Positions 1-8,374 of a stretch of DNA of 64,000 nt are shown piece by piece. Under the pieces are notes generated by a model, which saw only the letters and a program-made list of their open reading frames with translations, was not told the origin of the DNA and did not search any database. Origin of the DNA: Actinoallomurus iriomotensis (GTDB taxonomy: Bacteria > Actinomycetota > Actinomycetes > Streptosporangiales > Streptosporangiaceae); assembly GCF_030269445.1 (NCBI RefSeq), contig NZ_BSTJ01000012.1, positions 1 through 64,000 of the forward strand, in the 5' to 3' direction. The position numbers were made by a program, and so were the translations under genes. Each line of letters starts with the position of its first letter. Position 1 is the first letter of the stretch.

Positions 1-2
1 AC

Positions 3-110
3 CGGGGCGGCCTGACCCTCTACAAAGTCCTCCGCGAGCTACAGGCACTACTCGCCACCTGGACAGGCCACTGCCCCACCTGCCGACAGCCCCTCGCCTT
101 AACCACCTAA
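3..110 (+). CDS. 3' end of an unidentified CDS, possibly a transposase (partial)
   Basis: An open frame enters from the left edge and ends at a TAA at 108-110. The last 35 residues include a Leu-rich helix-like stretch (LYKVLRELQALLATW) and a short C-x2-C knuckle (CPTC) just before the end. The C-terminal CPTC resembles tails of some insertion-sequence transposases, but too little is present to assign a family. It is read toward the neighbouring two-component genes, which are on the other strand. Treat it as the truncated edge of an unknown gene. Confidence 0.35.
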   Translation, partial: RGGLTLYKVLRELQALLATWTGHCPTCRQPLALTT

Positions 111-120
111 CAAAGCACTA

Positions 121-816
121 CTAGCCGGAGACGGACGGGCTGACCAGGCCGGTCTCGTACGCGTAGACGACGGCCTGGGCGCGGCTGTTGAGGCGCAGTT
201 TGGTCATGATGCGGTTGACGTGCGTCTTCACCGTGGTCTCGGCGATGTCGAGCGTCTCAGCGATCTCCGCGTTGGCCATTCCGCGGCCGACCATGCGCAG
301 CACGAGCACCTCGCGTTTGGTGAGCTCGTCGGGCGTCTTGGCCGGAACGCTGCGGTTCACGTACGCCTCGATCAGCCGGCGGGTCACGCTGGGCGCGAAG
401 AGCATGTCGCCGGTGGCGACCGTCCGTACGGCGGCGAGGAGACGTTCGGGCGGGGTGTCCTTGAGCAGGAAGCCGGACGCCCCCGCCCGCAGCGCGTCGT
501 AGACGTACTCGTCGAGGTCGTACATGGTGAGGATCAGCACGCGCGGCGGAGCCCCGCCGGCGTCGGCGAGGATGCGGCGCGTGGCCTCGATGCCGTTGAC
601 GCCGGGCAGGTGGATGTCCATGAGCACGACGTCGGGCCGCGTGGACGCGGCGAGCGCGACGGCCTGCTCGCCGTCTCCGGCCTCGCCCGCGACGTCGAGG
701 CCGGGCGCGGCCCGCAGCAGCGCGGCGACGCCGGCCCGGATGAGGACCTGGTCGTCCACCACGAGGACCGTCGTCGGAGCGGCCGGGTCTCCGGCCGTCG
801 CGCCGGGGTCGGTCAT
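121..816 (-). CDS. NarL/FixJ-family response regulator
   Basis: 231 aa. The N-terminal receiver domain (about residues 14-135) has the acidic pair (VVDD), the phospho-acceptor Asp in VVLMDIHLPG and the Lys of LLKDTPP. The C-terminal LuxR-type helix-turn-helix (about 165-225) has ELTKREVLVLRMVGRG and TVKTHVNRIMTKL. The family works as DNA-binding output of a two-component system after phosphorylation on Asp. The ATG overlaps the TGA of the upstream histidine kinase (ATGA), so the two are co-translated and very probably a cognate pair. The signal sensed cannot be read from the sequence. Confidence 0.95.
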   Translation of the reverse strand: MTDPGATAGDPAAPTTVLVVDDQVLIRAGVAALLRAAPGLDVAGEAGDGEQAVALAASTRPDVVLMDIHLPGVNGIEATRRILADAGGAPPRVLILTMYDLDEYVYDALRAGASGFLLKDTPPERLLAAVRTVATGDMLFAPSVTRRLIEAYVNRSVPAKTPDELTKREVLVLRMVGRGMANAEIAETLDIAETTVKTHVNRIMTKLRLNSRAQAVVYAYETGLVSPSVSG

Positions 817-2021
817 GGCGTCGCGGCCGGCGTGACCGGTCCGTCCGGCGACGCCGGAGGTACGGGAAGGGTCAACACGACTTCGAACCCACCTTCCGGG
901 CGCGGACCGGCGATCACTTGGCCGTCGTAGATACTGGCGCGTTCGCGCATGCCCAGCAACCCGTGCGGTATCTCCTCCATGCCGTGGGGCGCCGGCCGTT
1001 CGCCGGCCCCGCGGCCGTCGTCGACGACGTGCACGACGACGCGTTCCGCCTCGTACGCCACGGTCACGGACGCCCGGGCCTGCCCGGCGTGCCGCAGGAC
1101 GTTCGTCAGCGCCTCCTGGATGACGCGGAACGCGCACTGGTCGTGGCCGGACGGCAGGGGACGCGGTGTGCCGGTCACGGTCACCTCCACCGGCACGCCC
1201 GCCGAGCGCACCCGCCCGGCCAGCTCCTCGAGCCGGCTGAGGCCGGGCGCGGTTCCGTACCCGTGCTCGCCGGGGTCGGGGCGGGCCATCCGCAGGACGG
1301 CGAGCAGGCGGCGCATCTCGGTCAGCGCCTCGCCGCTGGTCGCGAGCGCGGTGTCCAGCGCGCCGCGCGCGGTCTGCGGATCGCTGGCCAGCGTGTAGCG
1401 GGCGAGCCCCGCCTGCACCGAGACGACGGACATGTGATGCGCGACCACGTCGTGCAGCTCGCGGGCGATGCGGACCCGCTCCTCGGCCACCGCCTGCCGC
1501 GCGCGGTACTCCTGTTCGACGCGCAGTCGCGCGGTCAGGTCGGCGAGCTGGACGTTGCGCTCGGAGAGCCGCCGGGCGTTCGTGCCCACCGCGCACACGC
1601 ACGCCGGCACCAGCAGGGCCTCGATGACGGCGAGCGGGCCGGGCAGCGACGCTCCGCCGTACAGGATGACGGCCATGGTGAGCGCCATCCCCAGCACGAG
1701 GTCGCGCGGCGGCCGCGTCGCGGCGACCGTGTAGACGGCCAGCAACGATGCCCAGACGGTGATCGAGGGCACGTAGCCGGCCGCTATGTAGCCGGCGTAC
1801 CCCGCGCACGAGACGAGCAGGATCGTCCGCGGGTACCGCCGGCGCAGCGCGAGCGGCAGCCCGGCGACGGCGCTGAGCAGGATCGCCAGGGTGTCGAAGG
1901 GCCGCCAGCCCGGCGGATCCCACGTCTCGCCCGCTGCGACGAAGCCGAGGACCAGGCAGATCGCCAGTACGGTGTCGCCGGCCCGGGGGCCGGGCCGGCG
2001 CAGCGCCCTGCGAAGGATCAT
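813..2021 (-). CDS. NarL-type sensor histidine kinase (HisKA_3)
   Basis: About 402 aa from the ATG at 2021; an in-frame GTG at 2051 would add ten residues. The N-terminal third holds several hydrophobic segments. A HisKA_3 dimerisation helix follows with the phospho-acceptor His in RIARELHDVVAHHMS, then an HATPase_c domain with an N-box-like segment (FRVIQEALTNVLRHA) and glycine-rich DDGRGAGERP. The family autophosphorylates on His and hands the phosphate to a LuxR-type regulator, here the ATGA-coupled gene at 121-816. A TACAGT hexamer sits about 7 nt before the ATG and no Shine-Dalgarno is visible, so a leaderless transcript is possible. Confidence 0.92.
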   Translation of the reverse strand: MILRRALRRPGPRAGDTVLAICLVLGFVAAGETWDPPGWRPFDTLAILLSAVAGLPLALRRRYPRTILLVSCAGYAGYIAAGYVPSITVWASLLAVYTVAATRPPRDLVLGMALTMAVILYGGASLPGPLAVIEALLVPACVCAVGTNARRLSERNVQLADLTARLRVEQEYRARQAVAEERVRIARELHDVVAHHMSVVSVQAGLARYTLASDPQTARGALDTALATSGEALTEMRRLLAVLRMARPDPGEHGYGTAPGLSRLEELAGRVRSAGVPVEVTVTGTPRPLPSGHDQCAFRVIQEALTNVLRHAGQARASVTVAYEAERVVVHVVDDGRGAGERPAPHGMEEIPHGLLGMRERASIYDGQVIAGPRPEGGFEVVLTLPVPPASPDGPVTPAATP

Positions 2022-2217
2022 GCGGGCACTGTAGGCACGATCGCGTACCACGTCGGTTGCACGAGGCGCCGCCGCTGCCCCCAGGGGTGGGCGCGGACGG
2101 GCGTCGCCGACACCGTGGGTTGCAGGAAAACATCATTATTGTGCCGGATGTCCGTTCCGGTCGCCGTGCGTACCGTCGGTGACGACCGTCTCGCCGGCCG
2201 TCGCGGAGGTGCCAAGG

Positions 2218-5136
2218 GTGGATTTCCGGGTGCTCGGACCGGTCACCGTCCGGACGGACTCCGGAGAGCGGGTCGCCTCCGGCGGGAAGCTGTGGACGTT
2301 CGCCGCACTCCTGCTGGTGCATCCGGGTGAGACGGTGGCACGTGAGCGGGTGATCACCGAGATCTGGAACGGCGCGCCGCCGCCCTCGGCCGGCGCGAAC
2401 CTGCGCACGTACGCCATGGGCCTGCGCCGCCTGCTCGGTTCGCGCGCCGGCCGGTTCACCGGCCACCCGGCGGGCTACCGCCTCGACGTCGAACCGGTCG
2501 ACGTGGACCTGTGCGTGTTCGAGCGGCACGCGGCGGCGGGCCGGGCCGCGCTGCCGGGCGATCCCGCGACCGCGGCCGAGCACTTCGGCCGCGCCCTCGG
2601 CCTGTGGCGCGGCGCGCCGCTCGCCGGGCCACGCCACGGTCCCGTCCTGGCCATGACCGCCGAGATCCTCGACGAGCAGCGGCTCAACGTCGGCGAGGAC
2701 CGGTTCGCGGCGCTGCTGGACCTCGGCCGGTACGAGGAGGCCGCCGGCGGGCTGCGCCGCCACCTGGCCGGTCATCCGCTGCGCGAACGCGCCTGGGTCC
2801 AGCTGATGACCGCGCTGTACCGGCAGGGCGACCCCGCCGCGGCGCTGGCCGCGTACGCCGACGCGCGCGCCGCGCTCGCCGACGGGCTGGGCATCGACCC
2901 GGGAGAGGAACTCCGCGCCCTGCAGCAGGTGGTGTTACGGCGTGACGAGCTCCCGCCGCCGCGGCGGGCCCTGATCACGGCCACGGTCGCCGCGGAGCCG
3001 GCGGCGCCACGCCAGCTGCCGCGCGTCACACCGTTCTTCGTCGGCCGCGCCGCCGAACTGGCCGCGATCCGCTCCGCGCTGGAGGCCGTGCCGGACGGCC
3101 CGGTCGCGGTCGCCGTCCACGGTCCCGGCGGCGTGGGCAAGTCGGCGTTGGTGCTCCGCGCCGCGCACGCCGCCGCCGCGCGGTTCCCGGACGGCCAGCT
3201 CTACGCCGACCTGCGCGGCACCAGCCTGACCTCGGCGCCGGTCCCGGCCACCACGGTGCTGGCCCGGTTCCTGCGCGCGCTGGACGTGCCGTCGGCGGAG
3301 ATCTCCGGCGATCCGGACGAGGACGCCGCACGCCTGCGGTCGGTGCTGGCGGACCGCCGGTTGCTGGTCGTGCTGGACAACGCGGCCGGCGCCGAGCAGG
3401 TGACGCCGCTGCTGCCCGCGACCGCCGGGTGCGCCGTCCTGATCACCGGCCGCCGGCCGCTGGACCCGCTCGACGCGATCGTGCTGCCGGTGAATCCGCT
3501 GAGCGAGGCCGAGGCCGTGCGCCTGCTGGCCGAGCTGGCCGGTACGGAGCGGATCGACGCCGAGCCGGAGGCGGCCGCGCGGGTGGTGCGGCACGGCGAC
3601 CGGCTGCCGCTCGCGGTCCGCGTGGCCGGCGCGCGGCTGGCCGCCCGGCCCGAATGGCCGGTGGCGATGCTGGCCGACCGGCTCGACGACGACGCGGCGC
3701 GCCTGGACGAGCTGCGCCACGGCGACCTGGCCGTACGCACCTGCCTGCGGGTCGGCTACCGCGACCTGGCGGCCGCCGATCCGGTCGCCGCCCGCGCCCT
3801 GCGCCTCGCCGGTGCCGCCGGCCTGTCCCACGTCCGCGCGCAGGCGGTGGCCGCGCTGCTCGACGACGTCCCCCGGGTGGCGCGCGACGCATTGGACCGG
3901 CTCGCCGACGCCCAGCTCGTCCACGCCGAGGGCCCGGACTCCTACCGGATGCACGACCTCGTACGGCTCTTCGCCGCTGAGCTGGCCTCGGCCGAGGACG
4001 GCGGGGACGGGGACGCCGCGCTGCGCCGGCTCGCGAGCCACTACCTGGGCACGGCGCGAGAGGCGGCCCGCTGCCTGCGGGACGACCCGGTGGCCGAGAT
4101 CGCGGGGGACTGGCTGGAACCGGACTGGGCCGTCCCGCCCCCGTTCACCGGCCCCTCCGAGGCGGTGGCGTGGCTGGAGGCCGAACGCGACGGGATGGTC
4201 GCACTGGCCCGGCGCCTGGCCGACACACCCGACCGCTCCGCCCGCCTCGCCATCGACCTGATGTGGGTGCTCCAGTCCTACCTGCCACGCGGCGGACACT
4301 GGAGCGACTACGCGCTCCTCGCCGAGCAGGCGCGCCGGGTCGCCGACCGGCTCGGCGACCGCCGCGGCGAGATCCTGGCCTGGACCATCCTCAGCGGGGC
4401 CGACCAGCAGGCGAGCCGCTTCGACGCGGCGGCGGAGAAGCTGAACCGCGCGCTCGGACTGGCGCAGCGGACCGGCTCGCCGACCGGCGAGGCCAGCGTG
4501 CTCTCCCACTTGGGGCACCTGTACCAGCTGCGCGGCGACGACGAGCGGGCGCTCACCTACTACGCGCGGGCGCTCAGCCGGTACGAGCTGATGAAGCTGC
4601 CCCTGCAGCGGGGCCTCCTGCTCCACAACATCGGCGAGATCCACCTGGCCCGCGGCGACGCGGAGGAGGCGGTGGCCCTGCTCGACGCGGCGCTGCGGCT
4701 CCAGCGCGGCTGCCGGGACCGGCTGGGCGCCGCCCTGACCCTGGCGATGCTCACCGTGGCGTACTGCGAACTGGACCGGCACGACGCCGCCCAGGCCAAC
4801 GGCACGGAGGCCGTGCGGCTCGCGGCCGAGACAGGCCATCGGCAGGCCGAGTGGCTGGCGCTGCTCGGGAGGGCGGAGAGCCTGCTGCGCCTCGGCCGCG
4901 TGGAGGAGTCCCGCGAAGCGGCGAACACCGCCCTGGAGGTCGCCGCGCGCCCGGCCGACGACTACCGCCGCGCCCTCGCCACCTACGCACTGGCCCGCGC
5001 CGCCGACGCGCTCGGCCGGGTGACCGAGGCCCGCACCCTCTGGGACCGCGCCACCGCACTCCGCGCCACCACCCGCACACCACCGCTGCCCGTCCTCGAA
5101 CGCCTCCTCCACCTCCCCACCGCGTCCGCGAGGTGA
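2218..5136 (+). CDS. SARP-type regulator with BTAD, NB-ARC and TPR domains (AfsR-like)
   Basis: About 972 aa. An OmpR-like winged helix lies near the N-terminus (FRVLGPVTV to about residue 85), followed by a bacterial transcriptional activation domain (about 90-235). A STAND/NB-ARC ATPase comes next, with P-loop GPGGVGKSAL near residue 302 and Walker B LLVVLDNA near 380. The C-terminal third is TPR-like helical repeats. The family activates transcription, often of secondary metabolism, with the ATPase and repeats acting as a switch. The GTG at 2218 was chosen because GGAGG lies 8 nt upstream; GTG at 2179 and 2209 are also in frame. No biosynthetic cluster lies beside it, so its target is unknown. 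Confidence 0.92.
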   Translation: MDFRVLGPVTVRTDSGERVASGGKLWTFAALLLVHPGETVARERVITEIWNGAPPPSAGANLRTYAMGLRRLLGSRAGRFTGHPAGYRLDVEPVDVDLCVFERHAAAGRAALPGDPATAAEHFGRALGLWRGAPLAGPRHGPVLAMTAEILDEQRLNVGEDRFAALLDLGRYEEAAGGLRRHLAGHPLRERAWVQLMTALYRQGDPAAALAAYADARAALADGLGIDPGEELRALQQVVLRRDELPPPRRALITATVAAEPAAPRQLPRVTPFFVGRAAELAAIRSALEAVPDGPVAVAVHGPGGVGKSALVLRAAHAAAARFPDGQLYADLRGTSLTSAPVPATTVLARFLRALDVPSAEISGDPDEDAARLRSVLADRRLLVVLDNAAGAEQVTPLLPATAGCAVLITGRRPLDPLDAIVLPVNPLSEAEAVRLLAELAGTERIDAEPEAAARVVRHGDRLPLAVRVAGARLAARPEWPVAMLADRLDDDAARLDELRHGDLAVRTCLRVGYRDLAAADPVAARALRLAGAAGLSHVRAQAVAALLDDVPRVARDALDRLADAQLVHAEGPDSYRMHDLVRLFAAELASAEDGGDGDAALRRLASHYLGTAREAARCLRDDPVAEIAGDWLEPDWAVPPPFTGPSEAVAWLEAERDGMVALARRLADTPDRSARLAIDLMWVLQSYLPRGGHWSDYALLAEQARRVADRLGDRRGEILAWTILSGADQQASRFDAAAEKLNRALGLAQRTGSPTGEASVLSHLGHLYQLRGDDERALTYYARALSRYELMKLPLQRGLLLHNIGEIHLARGDAEEAVALLDAALRLQRGCRDRLGAALTLAMLTVAYCELDRHDAAQANGTEAVRLAAETGHRQAEWLALLGRAESLLRLGRVEESREAANTALEVAARPADDYRRALATYALARAADALGRVTEARTLWDRATALRATTRTPPLPVLERLLHLPTASAR

Positions 5137-5189
5137 TCGGGTGGCTACCGGGTGTCCTCGGCTTTGGCGGCCCGGTGTAGCCTCGATGT

Positions 5190-5204
5190 ACTACACGTCG
5201 TAGT
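5190..5204. promoter_or_regulatory. Dyad operator candidate upstream of the copper/oxidase-assembly genes
   Basis: ACTAC-N5-GTAGT, a perfect 5-bp dyad, lies 14 nt before the start of the first gene of the block. TACTACA/TGTAGTA-type dyads are known for actinobacterial BlaI/CopY-family repressors, which makes this a plausible metal-responsive operator. No such repressor gene is present in the window. Confidence 0.4.
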
Positions 5205-5217
5205 TTTCAGTGAGGTC

Positions 5218-5868
5218 ATGGTTCTGCCTGGGTGGTTTCGGCTGGTGCGCGCCGGGGGTTTCGCCTCGGTGTGCGTCGTGCTGTCCAAGGCCGGGCATGA
5301 CCTGATGGCGTCGCGTCCGGCGCCGGCGTGGTCCGGCTGGATCGCCCTGGCCGTCGTGAGCGCGGTCGGGTACTGCCTGGCCGACCGGCGACGGCCGCTG
5401 TGGTGGATCCTGCTCGCCGTGGAGGTCGCGCAGAGCTGCCTCCACCTGTGGTTCACCTGGTCCACGCCGGCGGACCCGGATACGGCTCCCGGCCGCCTCG
5501 GCATGGTGACGCACGGCGGCATGCACCACCTCACCGGTGCCGGCATGCCGGCGGGGATGCCGCACGACGGCGGGATGTCGGCCGGCATGTGGGGCGCCCA
5601 CGCGCTGGCCGGGCTGCTGGTCGCCCTGTGGCTGTACGCCGGTGAGCGGGCGCTGTGGCACGCGCTCGGCGTGATCGTCGGATCCCTCGTGGGGCGCACG
5701 CTGCGGGCGTTCGCGGTCTTCCTCCGGGGTTGTGTCGACGCGGATCGCGGGCCGGCCGGCGCGGACCCCTGGCGAGGTGAGGACGAGTCCCCGCCCGCTC
5801 TCGCGGCGCTGCGCCACGCGCTGGTGCGGCGAGGGCCGCCTCGGGCCGTCGGCACGTACTTCGCGTGA
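5218..5868 (+). CDS. His/Met-rich multi-pass membrane protein of a copper locus
   Basis: About 216 aa. Three or four hydrophobic segments are visible (VCVVLSKAGH, WIALAVVSAVGYCL, WWILLAVEVAQSCL and HALAGLLVALWLY). Between the last two is a stretch rich in His and Met (MVTHGGMHHLTGAGMPAGM and following) that could bind copper outside the membrane. Unnamed membrane proteins of this general layout are often found beside PCuAC, Sco and CtaG genes in actinomycetes. The ATG at 5218 follows AGTGAGGTC as a weak ribosome binding site. A copper-handling role is inferred from composition and neighbours; no enzymatic motif is seen. Confidence 0.7.
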   Translation: MVLPGWFRLVRAGGFASVCVVLSKAGHDLMASRPAPAWSGWIALAVVSAVGYCLADRRRPLWWILLAVEVAQSCLHLWFTWSTPADPDTAPGRLGMVTHGGMHHLTGAGMPAGMPHDGGMSAGMWGAHALAGLLVALWLYAGERALWHALGVIVGSLVGRTLRAFAVFLRGCVDADRGPAGADPWRGEDESPPALAALRHALVRRGPPRAVGTYFA

Positions 5869-5874
5869 TCACAC

Positions 5875-5896
5875 GCGGCGCCACCGCCGGCGCCGC
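5875..5896 (+). terminator. GC hairpin after the membrane protein gene
   Basis: GCGGCGCC, a 6-nt loop and GGCGCCGC form a perfect 8-bp stem 6 nt after the stop of the preceding gene. There is no T-run. It could be a partial terminator or a stem protecting the upstream message, since the Sco gene follows on the same strand. Confidence 0.4.
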
Positions 5897-6001
5897 TTCA
5901 CCCGGTTTCGCCTGACCGGTCCGGGGGCCGTCCATGAGCCCTCTGTCGCCGGAGGCGACGCCGTGGTCGCCGTACGCCCGTTCACCATGCTCAGGATCAC
6001 G

Positions 6002-6706
6002 ATGTTCTTCTCCCATGCCACCGGACGCGGCGCCCGAGTCGCCGGTCCCGGGGCCGCAACCGCCCGGCGGCTCGCCGGGGCCGCCGCGCTCGGGCTCCTC
6101 ACGACGCTGGCCGCCTGCGGAAACCAGGCCGACTCACCTCCGGTGAAGGTCGCCGGGCCCACCCCCGATCTGCACGGCACGAGGATCAGCACGCCGTTGC
6201 GCGAACCCGACCTGACGCTGACCGGCGCCTCGGGACGCCCGGTGAACCTCAGGAAGGCCACCGAGGGCAGGCTGACGCTGGTCTACTTCGGTTACACCCA
6301 CTGCCCGGACGTGTGCCCCACGACCATGGCCGACCTGGCCGCGGCGCTGCGGAAACTCGCCCCGGCCCAGCGCGCCCGGATCGCGGTGGTGTTCATCACC
6401 ACCGACCCGTGGCGCGACACCCCGAAGGTGATCAAGTCCTGGCTGGCCTCGTTCGACTCGTCCTTCATCGGGCTGACCGGCGACTACGCCAAGATCCAGG
6501 CGGCGGCCAAGCCGCTCGGGATCGCCCTGGAACGGCCGTCGTCGACCACGGGCGACTACGAGGTCACCCACGGCGCCGAGGTGCTGCCGTTCGGCGCCGA
6601 CCACCGCGCGCACCTCATCTACACGGCCGGTGTCACCGCCGCCGACTGGGCCGCCGACCTGCCAAAACTCCTGCGGGAGACGACCACGAAGGGCGGCGAC
6701 ACGTGA
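6002..6706 (+). CDS. Sco-family copper chaperone lipoprotein
   Basis: About 234 aa. A lipoprotein signal ends in LTTLAAC (Cys about 39). The thioredoxin-like Sco domain carries the CPDVC copper site (Cys about 101 and 105) and the distal copper-ligand His in YEVTHGAE (about 191). Sco proteins deliver copper to the CuA centre of cytochrome c oxidase or reduce its cysteines, here at the outer membrane face. ATG 6002 was chosen because AGGA sits 5 nt upstream; ATG 5987 is also in frame but lacks a site. Its stop overlaps the GTG of the PCuAC gene (GTGA), so the two copper chaperones are coupled. Confidence 0.92.
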   Translation: MFFSHATGRGARVAGPGAATARRLAGAAALGLLTTLAACGNQADSPPVKVAGPTPDLHGTRISTPLREPDLTLTGASGRPVNLRKATEGRLTLVYFGYTHCPDVCPTTMADLAAALRKLAPAQRARIAVVFITTDPWRDTPKVIKSWLASFDSSFIGLTGDYAKIQAAAKPLGIALERPSSTTGDYEVTHGAEVLPFGADHRAHLIYTAGVTAADWAADLPKLLRETTTKGGDT

Positions 6707-7167
6707 GCCGGCGGACGCCGCTCCTGGCCATGGGCGTGGCGGTCGTCGTGGCCGTCGCCGCGCTCGCGGCGTGGACGTCGTCCACTCCCACGAGCAGGCC
6801 GAAGCTGCGGGTCGTGGGCGCGTACGTGCCCCGGCCGGCCTCGCCCGACGTCGCCGCCGCCTACTTCACGGTCGTCGACGAGGGAGGCGCCGGGGACGAG
6901 CTGACCGGGGTCGGCAGCGACGTCGCCGCCGAGACGATGATGCACCGCAGCACCGGCCGGACCATGGAGATGGTCGGCTCGGTCGCGGTGCCCGCCCGGG
7001 GACGGCTGGTGTTCCGCCCCGGCGGATATCACGTCATGCTCGAACGGCCCGTACGGTCACTGCGGCCGGGGGACCACGTCACGTTGACGCTCCGTTTCCG
7101 CCGGTCCGCCCCGATCACCGTACGGGCGCCGGTCGAGCCGATCGGATACCGGCCCGATGGCACGTGA
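6703..7167 (+). CDS. PCuAC-type periplasmic copper chaperone
   Basis: 154 aa with an N-terminal hydrophobic anchor or signal (about residues 8-24). The PCuAC fold motif is present: ETMMHRS (His about 81), downstream Met residues, then GGYHVML (His 110, Met 112), matching the H/M ligand set of the family. Such proteins bind Cu(I) and pass it to Sco or to CuA oxidase. The GTG overlaps the Sco stop, and its end overlaps the next ATG by 11 nt. Confidence 0.92.
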   Translation: MSRRTPLLAMGVAVVVAVAALAAWTSSTPTSRPKLRVVGAYVPRPASPDVAAAYFTVVDEGGAGDELTGVGSDVAAETMMHRSTGRTMEMVGSVAVPARGRLVFRPGGYHVMLERPVRSLRPGDHVTLTLRFRRSAPITVRAPVEPIGYRPDGT

Positions 7168-8374
7168 CCCCGATCGGCGCGTGAGCCGCCGCGGACTGCT
7201 CGCGATGACCGCACTCGCGGGAGGCGCCGCCGTGGCCACCGGCGGCGCGGGCGTGGCCGCCGCGACACGCGGCGAGTCCGCACGCGGTCGCGGCGGGCAC
7301 CGGATCCCCTTCGACGGCCGGCACCAGGCCGGGATCCTCGCGCCGTACGCCGCGCACGGCTGGTTCGCCGCCTTCGACCTCGAGCCGGGGGCGGACGCGG
7401 CCCGGCTGCGGTCGATGCTCCGCGCCTGGACCGGCGCGGCACGGGAGCTGACCGCGGGCCGGGCGCCGTCCGGAGACGACGCGATGGCGGCGGGGTACGG
7501 CCCGGCCGCGCTGACGATCACGGCCGGGTTCGGCGCCTCGCTGCTGCGCCGCCTCCGCGTCCCGGTTCCGGCCGCGCTGGCCCCGCTGCCCGCCTTCCCC
7601 CGCGACGAGATCGACCCGGCCCGGAGCGACGGCGACGTCGGGGTGCTGTTCACCGCGGACGACGCCATCGTGGTCGCGCACGCCCTGCGTACGCTCACCC
7701 GGCTGGCGCGGGGCACCGCGCGCGTCCGATGGCAGATGAGCGGGTTCAGCACCACCGACGGCGTGGTGACCGGACAGAACGCCACTCCGCGCAACCTGAT
7801 GGGCCAGCTGGACGGTACCGGCAACCCCCGGCCCGGCGACCCGGGATTCGACTCGAAGATCTTCGTCGGCGACACCGGGCCGGCGTGGATGCGCGGCGGG
7901 ACCTACCTGGTCTTCCGGCGGATCCGCATGCTCCTCGACGACTGGGACACTCTGCCCCGGCACCGGCAGGAGCAGGTCGTCGGACGGCGCAAGGACACCG
8001 GCGCGCCGCTGTCGGGCGGTACCGAGCTCACGCCCTTCGACCTGGACCGGCAGAACCCCGACGGCTCGCTCGCCATCGGGCCGGGTGCCCACGTCCGGCA
8101 GGCGTCTCCGGAGTCGAACGAGGGCGCGACCATCCTGCGCAAGGGCTTCTCCTACTTCGACGGCCACCGAACCGACGGCTCGCCGGACGCGGGCCTGCTG
8201 TTCATGGCCTTCCAGTCCGACCCGGCCGGCGGCTTCACCCGGATCCAGCAGCGGCTCGCGCTCGCGGACGACCTGAGCCGGTACCTCCGGCACACCTCCA
8301 GCGCGCTGTTCGCGGTCCCGCGTGGCTGTGATCCCGGCGGCCATCTCGGCCAAGACCTCCTGGAGAGACTCTGA
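7157..8374 (+). CDS. TAT-exported DyP-type peroxidase (EfeB-like)
   Basis: 405 aa. A twin-arginine signal (RRVSRRGLLAMTALAGG) is followed by a ferredoxin-like DyP fold. The distal-side motif GQLDGTGNP corresponds to GxxDGxxNP, with Asp as the catalytic acid, and GAHVRQASP carries the proximal heme His. DyP peroxidases oxidise substrates with peroxide using heme; EfeB relatives act with iron uptake, but no EfeO or EfeU is present here. Its place between PCuAC and CtaG-like genes suggests extracytoplasmic oxidative chemistry tied to copper or oxidase assembly. An in-frame GTG at 7181 is an alternative start. Confidence 0.9.
   Translation: MARDPDRRVSRRGLLAMTALAGGAAVATGGAGVAAATRGESARGRGGHRIPFDGRHQAGILAPYAAHGWFAAFDLEPGADAARLRSMLRAWTGAARELTAGRAPSGDDAMAAGYGPAALTITAGFGASLLRRLRVPVPAALAPLPAFPRDEIDPARSDGDVGVLFTADDAIVVAHALRTLTRLARGTARVRWQMSGFSTTDGVVTGQNATPRNLMGQLDGTGNPRPGDPGFDSKIFVGDTGPAWMRGGTYLVFRRIRMLLDDWDTLPRHRQEQVVGRRKDTGAPLSGGTELTPFDLDRQNPDGSLAIGPGAHVRQASPESNEGATILRKGFSYFDGHRTDGSPDAGLLFMAFQSDPAGGFTRIQQRLALADDLSRYLRHTSSALFAVPRGCDPGGHLGQDLLERL

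Noticed and set aside
2935-5112. Long open minus-strand frame opposite the SARP gene
   Set aside because: It is a high-GC shadow: composition is Gly/Arg/Val/Gln-rich with no recognisable motif, and the plus strand encodes clear SARP, NB-ARC and TPR domains.
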